From NCBI GenBank assembly GCA_040219575.1, contig JAVJSD010000087.1:1-64000 (forward strand): DNA of 64,000 bases, in the 5' to 3' direction. Both the position numbers and the translations under genes were made by a program. Position 1 is the stretch's first letter. The number at the start of each line of letters is the position of its first letter. The notes beneath the pieces were generated by a model, which was given only the letters and a program-made list of their open reading frames with translations, did no database searches and had not been told where the DNA came from. This stretch comes from JAVJSD01 sp040219575 (GTDB lineage Bacteria > Planctomycetota > Planctomycetia > Pirellulales > Pirellulaceae). Below, piece after piece: positions 19,014 to 27,239 of the stretch.

Positions 19014-20126
19014 ATGAATGGTATGGCAGGTTTTTCTGAGAAACCGCGGGCCCGTGATCTGGGGGTTCCGTTTGATGGCGAACCGGGCGGGTTCAACGCG
19101 ATTACCGATGTCGCCGGCGTCGAGGTGGGGCACGTGACGCTGATCTCCGGCGAGGGGAGACTCGTTGTCGGCGAGGGGCCGGTGCGGACGGGCGTCACGG
19201 CGATTCTTCCGCGCGGCAGGCAGTCGCTCACGGCGTGCTTCGCCTCCTGGTTTTCGCTCAATGGCAACGGCGAGATGACCGGCGCCGCCTGGATCGACGA
19301 GTCGGGCATGCTCGAGGGGCCGGTGATGATCACCAACACGCACAGTGTGGGCGTGGTGCGCGATGCGGTGGTGGCGTGGCGGGTGGAGCGGGATCCGAAA
19401 GTGAGTTGGGCGTTGCCCGTGGTGGCGGAAACGTACGACGGCGTGCTGAACGACATCAACGGCTTTCACGTCCGCCGCGAGCACGCCTTCGAGGCGCTGG
19501 AGAAGGCGGCCGGCGGGCCCGTCGCGGAAGGGAATGTCGGCGGCGGAACCGGCATGCGAGTGCACGAATTCAAGGGCGGAATCGGCACCTCGTCGCGCAA
19601 ACTGTCCGCGCGCGACGGCGGCTACACGGTCGGGGTGCTGGTGCAGGCCAACTACGGCACGCGCGAGCAACTCCGCATCGCCGGCGTGCCCGTCGGCCGG
19701 GAGATTACCGAGTTGATGCCCGAGGGTGAAACGACCACGCCGCCCGGCGCCGGTTCGATCATCATCGTCGTCGCGACCGACGCGCCGCTGTTGCCGATTC
19801 AACTCCGCCGTTTGGTCAAACGGGCCGCGCTGGGTCTGGCCCGCAACGGCGGCATCGCCGAACACACCTCCGGCGACATCTTCTTGGCTTTCTCCACGGC
19901 CAACGCCGGCATCGCCAAAGCCAACGGCGTTTGTGACGTGCAGATGCTGCCCAACGAACGCATCACGCCGCTGTTCGCGGCCACGGTGCAGGCCGTCGAA
20001 GAGGCGATCATCAACGCGCTGGTCGCCGCCGAAACCATGACCGGCATCAACGGCGCCACGACCTTCGCCCTGCCCCACGACCGCCTCCGCGAAGTCCTCC
20101 GCAAATACAATCGCCTCGTCGAGTAA
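19014..20126 (+). CDS. P1-family (DmpA/BapA-type) aminopeptidase
   Basis: A 370-residue protein of the DmpA/S58 fold. The family makes a precursor that cleaves itself before a Ser, which becomes the N-terminal nucleophile. Here GAGSIIIVVATDAPL places that residue at Ser248, very close to Ser250 of DmpA. Other conserved pieces are ITDVAGVEVGH at the N terminus, the SVGVVRD and GTGM segments. Characterised members release N-terminal D-amino acids or beta-amino acids such as beta-alanine. The position after the aminotransferase and MmsA genes fits the beta-amino-acid option. An alternative ATG lies at 19023. The last 36 bp are included in a 270-bp tandem duplication. Confidence 0.88.
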   Translation: MNGMAGFSEKPRARDLGVPFDGEPGGFNAITDVAGVEVGHVTLISGEGRLVVGEGPVRTGVTAILPRGRQSLTACFASWFSLNGNGEMTGAAWIDESGMLEGPVMITNTHSVGVVRDAVVAWRVERDPKVSWALPVVAETYDGVLNDINGFHVRREHAFEALEKAAGGPVAEGNVGGGTGMRVHEFKGGIGTSSRKLSARDGGYTVGVLVQANYGTREQLRIAGVPVGREITELMPEGETTTPPGAGSIIIVVATDAPLLPIQLRRLVKRAALGLARNGGIAEHTSGDIFLAFSTANAGIAKANGVCDVQMLPNERITPLFAATVQAVEEAIINALVAAETMTGINGATTFALPHDRLREVLRKYNRLVE

Positions 20127-20628
20127 AAGTCGGGAAAGGCTGTCCGCAGATTGCGCCGATATCCGCAGATTGTTGGCAGGTGCTCGCGACTGTATCTTCG
20201 TTCCTCGCAAGATTGCCTAATCGACGAGACGATCGCCCTATCTCGCGTTCACTCAACAGCCTTTTATCTGCGGAAATCTGCGCAATCTGCGGACGACGGT
20301 CGACCCTGCGGACGACTTCGACCATGGTCTAATCGGAATCATCGCTCCGCGGCGGCCCGCGAAGTCCTCCGCAAATACAATCGCCTCGTCGAGCAAAAGT
20401 CGGGAAAGGCTGTCCGCAGATTGCGCCGATATCCGCAGATTGTTGGCAGGTGCTCGCGACTGTATCTTCGTTCCTCGCAAGATTGCCTAATCGACGAGAC
20501 GATCGCCCTATCTCGCATTCAATCAACAGCCTTTTATCTGCGGAAATCTGCGCAATCTGCGGACGACGGTCGACCCTGCGGACGACTTCGACCATGGTCT
20601 AATCGGAATCATCGTTCCGCGGCGGCCA
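20091..20628. repeat. 270-bp tandem duplication between convergent genes
   Basis: Bases 20091-20360 repeat as 20361 to about 20628 with only a handful of differences. The unit contains the last codons of the peptidase gene, the intergenic DNA and the final ~20 bp of the converging DUF1295 gene. The second peptidase tail reads GAGCAA instead of GAGTAA at the old stop. Only one functional 3' end of each gene remains. Confidence 0.95.
20127..20598. other. Convergent intergenic region with GCAGATT palindromes
   Basis: No gene. Each duplicated unit holds an imperfect inverted repeat, GTCCGCAGATTGCGC at about 20140 and 20410 on the left and GCGCAATCTGCGGAC near 20290 and 20560 on the right. The long stem-loop lies between convergent stops and could act as a bidirectional terminator, but no T tract follows it. 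Confidence 0.6.
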
Positions 20629-21387
20629 GGGAAAGAAGGGGCTGGTGCGGCGGACGTAGTCGGCGTACTTGGGGCGGCGCTGCTGCATCGACTTCTCGAG
20701 CAGCGTGACGCCCGAGACGCGCAGCAGCAGAAACGAAATCAGCAGCGGGCCGGGGATCGTCCACCAGGCCCCGACTGAGACGGCCAGCAGGTAGAAGCCC
20801 CACCAGACGACAAAGTCGCCGAAGTAGTTGGGATGCCGCGTGTAGCGCCACAGGCCGCGGTCGCAGACCTGGCCCTCATTCGCCGGATCGGCTTTGAAGC
20901 GGGCCAACTGCCAGTCGCCGATCGACTCGAACAGCCAGCCGATCAGCCACAGCGCCGCGCCGGCGACCTGCAATGCCGGCAGCGGTTGGCTGGAGGAGGC
21001 AATGCCGGCTTGCACCGGCAGGGCGATGATCCCCATCAGCACCGCCTGCAGCCAGAAGACGACCAGCAGGCTGATCCAGGGGAACGTCGGGCCGATTTTC
21101 TCGCGCAGTTCGCGATAGCGGCGGTCTTCGCCGTGGCCCAGGTTCCGCCAGGCGAGATAGCCGGAGAGCCGCACACCCCACGCCGTCGTCAGCGCCGCCG
21201 TCAGCCAGGCGTGCGTCGTCCGTGCGTCGCTCAGCAGCAACGCAACCCAGGCGATCACCACAAAGCCCAGGCCCCAGAAGATGTCGACGATGCTCACATC
21301 CCGCAGCGGCAGGCTGATCAGCCACACGATCGCCGCCAAGCCCATGACGACAGCCAAGTTGATCAGCAGGATCGCGGTGAAGGACAT
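20599..21387 (-). CDS. DUF1295 membrane protein (steroid 5-alpha-reductase-like)
   Basis: A 262-residue polytopic membrane protein with about six hydrophobic segments. The C-terminal signature RGLWRYTRHPNYFGDF, followed by WWGFYL and a late YADYVRRTSPFFPW, is typical of DUF1295, related to 3-oxo-5-alpha-steroid 4-dehydrogenases and isoprenylcysteine methyltransferases. Such genes often sit beside cyclopropane-fatty-acid synthases, as here, so a lipid substrate is likely. It is the last gene of the minus-strand lipid operon, separated from the others by a palindromic repeat. The final ~20 bp are duplicated downstream. Confidence 0.87.
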   Translation of the reverse strand: MSFTAILLINLAVVMGLAAIVWLISLPLRDVSIVDIFWGLGFVVIAWVALLLSDARTTHAWLTAALTTAWGVRLSGYLAWRNLGHGEDRRYRELREKIGPTFPWISLLVVFWLQAVLMGIIALPVQAGIASSSQPLPALQVAGAALWLIGWLFESIGDWQLARFKADPANEGQVCDRGLWRYTRHPNYFGDFVVWWGFYLLAVSVGAWWTIPGPLLISFLLLRVSGVTLLEKSMQQRRPKYADYVRRTSPFFPWPPRNDDSD

Positions 21388-21412
21388 CGTTGAACGAATG
21401 CTTGCAGTGGGA

Positions 21413-21600
21413 TATTGAGGCCTGCATTGTCAATGCTGACGATGCAGCGAGGAACTTCGTATAACGGCAAGCCGAAGAAGGCGACGGCGCGCGCACGACC
21501 CCGAACGAGCCGGAAACGTTGCTGCAACGATCCGCCGACGCCTTCGGCTCGCCGTTAAACGAGTCGATCGAAATGGATGCTCCACATTGAAATTGCAGGC
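21413..21600. repeat. GTTTAAC-type palindromic element, copy A
   Basis: A left outer arm TATTGAGGCCTGCATTG is followed by an inner palindrome starting (T)ATAACGGCAAGCCG and ending CGGCTCGCCGTTAAAC, then GAGTCGATCG and CATTGAAATTGCAGGC. The right outer arm is cut short. The core ACGTTGCTGCAACG is shared with copies B (46589-46790) and C (52975-53121). Confidence 0.88.
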
Positions 21601-21608
21601 GGGCAACA

Positions 21609-22694
21609 TTACATCGAGAAGGCTCGACGTTCGGGAGATGCGGCGGCATCCGGAAAGTCGCGCCGAGCCGTGTTGTTCTCGAACAGGTAGTGCGCGACGA
21701 ACCACTCCTCGCCGCCGCGGTACCAGAACAACTCCGCGCAAGCCATCAGGAACATCCGCCAGCGCTGCACAAATCGGGCGGGATCGTCGATGCCGTCGAT
21801 GCCCGCGGCGAGTTTCCGCAACTCACTTCGCCTCGCGTCGAGACGTTCGAGCCAGGCTTCGCAGGTTCGCCCGTAGTGCACGGCCGGCACGCGCCACTGC
21901 CGCGCCAGCGTCATCTCTTGTTGGAAGTACAAGGGTAGATCCTCCGAGGGCATTGTGCCGCCGGTGAAAAAGTGCCGCCCCATCCAGGAGTTCGGCCCGT
22001 CGTCGGTGAACCAATAGGGGAGTTCGCGATGGCAGAAGACGTGGAAGAACAACTTGCCCTTCGGCTCGAGCCACGTCGAGACGCGGCGCATCAACTCCCG
22101 CCAGTTCCGCACGTGCTCGAACATTTCGACCGAGACGACGCGGTCGAATTGCTCACCGGGCTCGAATTCGCGAATGTCGCAGGTCCGCACGTCGATGTTC
22201 TTCAGGCCTTGCTCCCGAGCGCGCGATTCGATGAACCGCCGCTGGCTGAGCGAGTTGGAAACCGCCGTCACGTGGACGTGGGGATAGTAGTGCGCCAGCC
22301 AGAGTGAGAGCGAACCCCAGCCGCAGCCGAGCTCCAGGATGCGTTGGCCGTTTTCAATCTCCGCCCGCTGGCACGTCAATTCCAACATCCGCTCTTCCGC
22401 GGCCTCCAGCGGCGTCTCGGGACTGTCGAACCAGCAGCAGGAATACTTCAGCCGCGGTCCGAGCCAGCGCTGGTAGAACTCGGCCGGCACTTCGTAGTGT
22501 TGTTGGTTGGCCGCATCGGCGCCGACCGCCAGCGGCTCGTCACGCAGACGCCGCGCGAACCAGGCGGCCGCGCGCTCGTCTTCGGGAAACTCGCGACGCT
22601 GCTGTGAGAGCCGCTCGGCGAGCAGGCGGCGAATGCCGCGACGAATTAAAAAGTCGGGAAGCAAGCCGCGTTCGGCCAATTCAATCACGTTCAT
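21609..22694 (-). CDS. Cyclopropane-fatty-acid-synthase-like methyltransferase (second copy)
   Basis: A 361-residue SAM-dependent methyltransferase of the CFA synthase/Coq5-like group. Motif I is ILELGCGWGSLSLW, followed by acidic loop residues and VVSVEMFEHV. The N-terminal domain is shorter than in classical CFA synthases and the segment before motif I reads HYEVPAEFY rather than HYDLGNDFF, so it may use a different lipid. The start at 22694 overlaps the stop of the upstream methyltransferase by 4 bp (ATGA), which indicates translational coupling; the 43-codon longer frame is rejected. Confidence 0.85.
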   Translation of the reverse strand: MNVIELAERGLLPDFLIRRGIRRLLAERLSQQRREFPEDERAAAWFARRLRDEPLAVGADAANQQHYEVPAEFYQRWLGPRLKYSCCWFDSPETPLEAAEERMLELTCQRAEIENGQRILELGCGWGSLSLWLAHYYPHVHVTAVSNSLSQRRFIESRAREQGLKNIDVRTCDIREFEPGEQFDRVVSVEMFEHVRNWRELMRRVSTWLEPKGKLFFHVFCHRELPYWFTDDGPNSWMGRHFFTGGTMPSEDLPLYFQQEMTLARQWRVPAVHYGRTCEAWLERLDARRSELRKLAAGIDGIDDPARFVQRWRMFLMACAELFWYRGGEEWFVAHYLFENNTARRDFPDAAASPERRAFSM

Positions 22695-24037
22695 GAGCAC
22701 GCCTCCGCGAGTTCTCCCAATACCGATTCGCGACGATTCTCCGGCCGGGCCAGCAGGTATTGCGCGACGCCGATCTGCCGCTCCTCGAATCCGCCCTCGC
22801 AGTAGGCCAGGTACAGGTCCCACAGCCGCACGAACCGCTCGTCGAAACCGAGCCGGCGAACCTCACCAATGCGCCGCCAGAAGCGATCCCGCCAGCAGGC
22901 CAGTGTGCGGGCGTAGTGCGGCGTGAGGTCTTCGACGTGCAGCGCGCGGAAATCCGTCGCCCTATGGAGCGATCCGGCGATGGACGAGAGCGAGGGCAGA
23001 TCGCCGCCCGGGAAGACGTGTCGCTTGATGAAGTCCACGTCGTGCAGGTATCGCGCGAAACGATCATCGGGGATGGTGATGCCTTGCAACAGCATCATGC
23101 CATCGGGTTTCAGGAGTCGACAACAGGCGGCGAAGTACGTGTCGAGGTAGGCGTGTCCGACCGCTTCGATCATTTCGATCGAGACCAGCTTGTCGTATTG
23201 TCCTTCGAGGTCGCGGTAGTCCTTCTGCAGGATGTCGACCCGATCGCCAAGGCCGGCTTGCTCGACACGTTGGCGGGCGAAGTCAAATTGCTCTTGCGAG
23301 ATGGTGGTCGTCGTGACGCGGCAGCCGACATTCTCCGCGGCGTAGACGGCGAAGCCGCCCCAACCGCCGCCGACCTCCAGGACATGATCGCTTTTGCGAA
23401 GCTGCAGTTTGCGGCAGACACGCTCGTACTTGGCCAGCGAGGCCTCTTCCAAGGTGCTTCCGGGCCGCTCGAACACGCCGCAGGAGTAGGTCATCGTGCG
23501 ATCGAGGAACAATGCGAAGAAATCGTTGCCCAGATCGTAGTGGGCGGAGATGTTGCGACGACTTCCCGAGCGGCTGTTGCGCCTCAGCCAGTGGTTGGCG
23601 AGGTGCGCCGCTCGCAACAGGCGGCTCGCCCGACCGGCCATCGAAGCCAGCAGCGGCCGGTTGCGGGCCATCACGCGGACCACGGCGGGCAGGTCGGGGC
23701 TGCTGCAATCGCCGTCGACGTAGGCCTCGCAGGCGTCGCGCCACCCGTCGGTCACCAGGCGGCGATAGAACCGCGGATCGTGGACGCGGATGGTCGCGGT
23801 GAGCGAGCCGCGGCGGCCGAAACGGGTCGTCTTGTCGTCCTCGACGATCAACAGTCGGCCGTGCTCGAGTTGTTCGAGTTGCCGATGCACCATACGGCGG
23901 CAGGCGCGCTCCAGCCAGTTGCCGCCCAATGCCGAAGCGAGCGCGGCGTGCATGGCCGGCGGCGCGGTCAGGCCGCCGGAGTCGTCGCCGGGGAGTGTTT
24001 CGCAGGATGCGGGTAAAGAGGACATTGCTTTCTCCAA
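22691..24037 (-). CDS. cfa: Cyclopropane-fatty-acyl-phospholipid synthase
   Basis: A 448-residue protein. It transfers a methylene group from S-adenosylmethionine to the double bond of membrane phospholipid acyl chains. Seen: HYDLGNDFFALFLD at 166-179, TYSCGVF, SAM motif I VLEVGGGWGGFA at 219-230, and EMIEAVGHAY. The N-terminal ~120 residues match the lipid-binding part of the family. The start overlaps the end of the DUF1365 gene by 58-70 bp depending on whether ATG 24037 or ATG 24025 is used. Confidence 0.9.
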   Translation of the reverse strand: MEKAMSSLPASCETLPGDDSGGLTAPPAMHAALASALGGNWLERACRRMVHRQLEQLEHGRLLIVEDDKTTRFGRRGSLTATIRVHDPRFYRRLVTDGWRDACEAYVDGDCSSPDLPAVVRVMARNRPLLASMAGRASRLLRAAHLANHWLRRNSRSGSRRNISAHYDLGNDFFALFLDRTMTYSCGVFERPGSTLEEASLAKYERVCRKLQLRKSDHVLEVGGGWGGFAVYAAENVGCRVTTTTISQEQFDFARQRVEQAGLGDRVDILQKDYRDLEGQYDKLVSIEMIEAVGHAYLDTYFAACCRLLKPDGMMLLQGITIPDDRFARYLHDVDFIKRHVFPGGDLPSLSSIAGSLHRATDFRALHVEDLTPHYARTLACWRDRFWRRIGEVRRLGFDERFVRLWDLYLAYCEGGFEERQIGVAQYLLARPENRRESVLGELAEACS

Positions 24038-24759
24038 AGCCTCCAGGCTTGATAGTAAATCTGGGTCAGGATGCGCAGCGGCGTCGCGGGATAGCGAAGC
24101 GCGGAGCGGAGCATTTCGCCGCGAGTAAGGGGACGTCGGCCGAGGTCCATCGATACGTTGAGCAGCCGTTGCGAGCGTCGCTCCATGCCGATCGCCATCG
24201 TCAGGTTCTCACGCGGCGGCGAGATGGTCATGCGATACGATTGCTCCATGTCGAGAAACGGCGAGACGTGGAACTGCTTGTCGAACTGGAAGCGATGCGA
24301 CGCCGACGCACCCGATCGTGCGTGTGCGGTGGATGCCGCCGCGTCCAACACATAGTGGTGCCGCTCTCGCCAGGGCGTGTTGCTGACTTCCGCCACGACA
24401 GCCGTCACATCGGCGCCGGGACGATCCTCGTCGAAGCAGAAGTAAACGTTCAATGGGCTGAAATACAGTCCAAACCAGCGGAGCAACGTCAGCATCCGAA
24501 TCGGACCCTCGGCCGCGGCGCCGGTGCGCTGCGCGACCAGTCGTCGCACCGCGCCGGCCAGCGGCACTTGCCCGTCGAAATGATCTTCGGGCCGCAACGC
24601 CGCGGACGACCAGCGCGAACGGCCCAACAGGCCGCGCCGCTGCAAGCCGTCGAGTTCATCAAGATCCACGTACGCATACTGCAGCGTGTAGCGGAACCGA
24701 TGCTCAACCGGCGTCAGGCGGTGATGGACAACGGTTCCTTCGTACAGGCAACTGTGCAT
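23968..24759 (-). CDS. DUF1365 family protein
   Basis: A 263-residue protein beginning MHSCLYEGTVVHHR, with the family-typical RFRY, LDELD, FSPLNVYFCFD, EVSNTPWRERHHYV and FHVSPFLDM segments. DUF1365 proteins are found almost always next to a flavin oxidoreductase and a CFA synthase; their reaction is not known. The start overlaps the 3' end of the oxidoreductase gene by 46 bp. A longer frame upstream to 25404 is antisense-like shadow sequence inside the oxidoreductase and is rejected. Confidence 0.88.
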   Translation of the reverse strand: MHSCLYEGTVVHHRLTPVEHRFRYTLQYAYVDLDELDGLQRRGLLGRSRWSSAALRPEDHFDGQVPLAGAVRRLVAQRTGAAAEGPIRMLTLLRWFGLYFSPLNVYFCFDEDRPGADVTAVVAEVSNTPWRERHHYVLDAAASTAHARSGASASHRFQFDKQFHVSPFLDMEQSYRMTISPPRENLTMAIGMERRSQRLLNVSMDLGRRPLTRGEMLRSALRYPATPLRILTQIYYQAWRLWRKQCPLYPHPAKHSPATTPAA

Positions 24760-26006
24760 GCGTCGAGACTCTTTCCGAAGGCTTGGGCGACGTCGAGCGC
24801 GCTGCGGACGCCGTCTTCGTGGAATCCATATCCCCAATACGCGCCGCAGTACCACGTGTTGCGGCGGCCGTTGATCGCCTCGCGCCCGCGCTGCGCGGCG
24901 AGCGACCGCTGGTCGTACTGTGGATGGTGATACTCCAGATGGCGGAGCACCAGTTCGGGACGGAGGGGCGTGGTGGGGTTGAGGGTCAGTAGAATCGGTG
25001 CGGGAGCGGGAATGTTTTGGAGTCGCCGCAAGTCGTACGTGACCGAGACCGGCAAGTCGGCGTCGGCCGGGATGTGGTAGTTCCAACTCGCCCAGGCTCG
25101 CCGGCGTCGAGGCAGCAGCGAGGCGTCGAGATGCAGCACCGCTTTGTTTCGCTGATAGGGCATCGCCCCCAGGATGCGACGTTCGTCGTCGCTGGGATCC
25201 GCCAGCATCCGCAGCGCCTGATCGCTGTGCACGGCCAGCACCACATGGTCGAACCGCTCGGCAGGCTCGCCGATCGGCCGCACCTCGACGCCGTCGCCCG
25301 TGCGGCGCACCGAAGCGATCGGCGTATTCAGCCGGATCCGGTCGCGGAACGGACGCACCAACTGCTCGACATAGCTGCGGGAGCGGCCGCTGACGGTCTT
25401 CCACGGCGGCCGGTTCTGGAGTTCGAAGATGCCGTGATTGCGAAAGAACGAAAACAGGTACCGCGCGGGAAAGCCGCGCAGACGGTCGGGCGGCGCCGAC
25501 CAGACGGCGGCGGTCATCGGCAGCAGGTAGTGGTCGACGAACGAACGTGCGTAGCGGCGGCCGTCGAGGTACTCGCCAAGCGACAACTCTTCATCGCTCT
25601 CGTCGAGCCAGGCGGGCGCCTCGCGATTGAAGCGAACGATCGAACGCAACATCGCCAGGAACGAGGGCCGCAACAGATTCATGCGTTGGGCGAAGACGCC
25701 GTCGAGCGAACTCCCCTGATACTCCAAGCCGGTCCGCTGGCAGCGGACGCTGAAACTCATGTCGCTGTCCTCGGGGGCGACGCCGAGCAGGTCGAGCAAT
25801 CGGCAGAAGTGGGGATAGGTCCGCTGGTTGAAGACCATGAAGCCGGTGTCGACGCTCCACGACTTCCCCCAGGCCTGGAAGTCGACCGTCTGGGCGTGGC
25901 CGCCGACGTGATCGCCGGCTTCAAAGAGCGTGATATCGTGCTCGGGCCAAAGCAGTCTCGCGGCCACATTGCCGCTTACGCCGGCGCCGATGATTGCGAT
26001 TCGCAT
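24714..26006 (-). CDS. FAD/NAD(P)-binding amine-oxidase-like protein
   Basis: A 430-residue flavoprotein. The dinucleotide-binding motif IIGAGVSG is at residues 5-12, followed by the acidic end of strand 2 (LFEAG) and GGHAQTVD; a C-terminal FAD contact WYCGAYWGYGFHEDG is also present. Relatives in CFA-synthase operons are thought to modify fatty acids, in some bacteria under control of a singlet-oxygen-responsive sigma factor; that link is known for other taxa, not shown here. First gene of the operon. The ATG at 26006 places the Rossmann motif at the N terminus; 31 upstream codons are discarded. Confidence 0.88.
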   Translation of the reverse strand: MRIAIIGAGVSGNVAARLLWPEHDITLFEAGDHVGGHAQTVDFQAWGKSWSVDTGFMVFNQRTYPHFCRLLDLLGVAPEDSDMSFSVRCQRTGLEYQGSSLDGVFAQRMNLLRPSFLAMLRSIVRFNREAPAWLDESDEELSLGEYLDGRRYARSFVDHYLLPMTAAVWSAPPDRLRGFPARYLFSFFRNHGIFELQNRPPWKTVSGRSRSYVEQLVRPFRDRIRLNTPIASVRRTGDGVEVRPIGEPAERFDHVVLAVHSDQALRMLADPSDDERRILGAMPYQRNKAVLHLDASLLPRRRRAWASWNYHIPADADLPVSVTYDLRRLQNIPAPAPILLTLNPTTPLRPELVLRHLEYHHPQYDQRSLAAQRGREAINGRRNTWYCGAYWGYGFHEDGVRSALDVAQAFGKSLDACTVACTKEPLSITA

Positions 26007-26555
26007 GGGAACTGGATGGTGGGAGTGCGAAACGAAACCAAACGGGAAGGGCGTGGCGGAAGACACCAGAATGGCAGGGGACGCCGTCCGTCCCGCCACA
26101 GGCCTTTATAGAGCGATGACAAGAGGCGGGACGGAATCTAGCTGGAGCCGCCGCAAGCCATGTGCAGTTCCGGCGCCTTCCGGGCGGCGTGCGAACGGGA
26201 ATCCGCTACCTCGCTCCCACGTCGAACGGCGCCCCGGCCGAAACCGCCCTCCGGTTGTGGCGTCCAAGGAGCGGATTTCCGCCAATATTCGGCGGATGTG
26301 GGCGAATAAAGGGCGTCGAAACAACCCCAAGAGAAAGCCATGAAACTGATTTGATCGCCCCATTCGGCGCAGCTGAACCCCCTTTTCTCCCGCTGCGCCG
26401 GTCGCGGACCGAGCCACCTGTGTGGTAGATTTCCGCGCTGATTTCGACGTTGTACGATATCCGGGAACGTCTTCCCCGAAATATTTGTGATTGTCGTTGC
26501 GCCGCCTTTGCGCCAGCAGTGTCTCTGATCCGAGGCTTGCTGGGGAGCGTGGAAG
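26007..26555. other. Divergent intergenic region between lipid operon and flotillin cluster
   Basis: About 550 bp without a credible gene. It holds an inverted repeat CCGTCCCGCC / GGCGGGACGG (26087-26136) and a small hairpin TCCGCC-N7-GGCGGA at 26277-26295. A TACGAT hexamer near 26450 could be a -10 element for the rightward cluster but its -35 partner is poor. Both operons should be driven from here. Confidence 0.45.
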
Positions 26556-27239
26556 ATGCCTTACTTCCTTGAACTCTGTTTTTCACCGGCCAGCCTGCCG
26601 TTCACCATCCTCTTCATCTTGGTGAGCGTGTACTGGTTGGTCATGTGCTTGGGAATTGTCGGGGTCGACACGTTCGACATCGACCTCGACGCGGATCTGG
26701 ACGCGGATCTGGACGCTCCGGCAGGCGGCGGGGGCGATGCGCTGAAGGAGACCCTGCGATTTCTCAACGTCGGCGATGTGCCCCTGACATTCCTCGTCAG
26801 CTTGTTTCTGACCGCCATGTGGGTGTTCTCGCTGCTGGCCACGCATTACTCGCAGCGGTGGTTCCAAGTGGAGCCGACGCTATTGGTGGCGGTCGTTTGC
26901 TTTGTGCCGAATGTGCTGCTCAGCCTGTTGCTGATGAAACTGGTTACGTCGCCGCTCAAACCCGTCTTCCGGAAGTTGAAAGGCGAGATCGCGACCCGCA
27001 CCCAAATCGTAGGCAAGACTTGCCTAATCACTACCAGTGAAGTCACGCGCAAGTTCGGCCAGGCCGAGCTCTCGATCGAAGACGGTCCTCCCGTGCGGCT
27101 AAACGTGCGGGCGGACCCCAAGGAGGAGCTCGCCAAAGGCGACGCCGCGCTGATTGTTTCGCATACCCCTCAAGGCGACACGTACGAAGTCGTCGCCTAC
27201 GATCCCGACCTCGATGCCGAGTTGGAGCCGCCCTCATGA
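26556..27239 (+). CDS. NfeD/YuaF-like (DUF1449) membrane protein
   Basis: A 227-residue protein with a hydrophobic N terminus, an acidic Asp-rich loop (DIDLDADLDADLD), two further membrane helices at about 75-125 and a soluble C-terminal domain of about 95 residues with the beta-rich OB-fold pattern (GKTCLITTSEVTRKFGQAEL). This layout matches YqiJ/YuaF-type partners of flotillins. It overlaps the flotillin start by 4 bp (ATGA), so the pair is translationally coupled. It probably helps organise flotillin-rich membrane domains. Confidence 0.85.
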   Translation: MPYFLELCFSPASLPFTILFILVSVYWLVMCLGIVGVDTFDIDLDADLDADLDAPAGGGGDALKETLRFLNVGDVPLTFLVSLFLTAMWVFSLLATHYSQRWFQVEPTLLVAVVCFVPNVLLSLLLMKLVTSPLKPVFRKLKGEIATRTQIVGKTCLITTSEVTRKFGQAELSIEDGPPVRLNVRADPKEELAKGDAALIVSHTPQGDTYEVVAYDPDLDAELEPPS

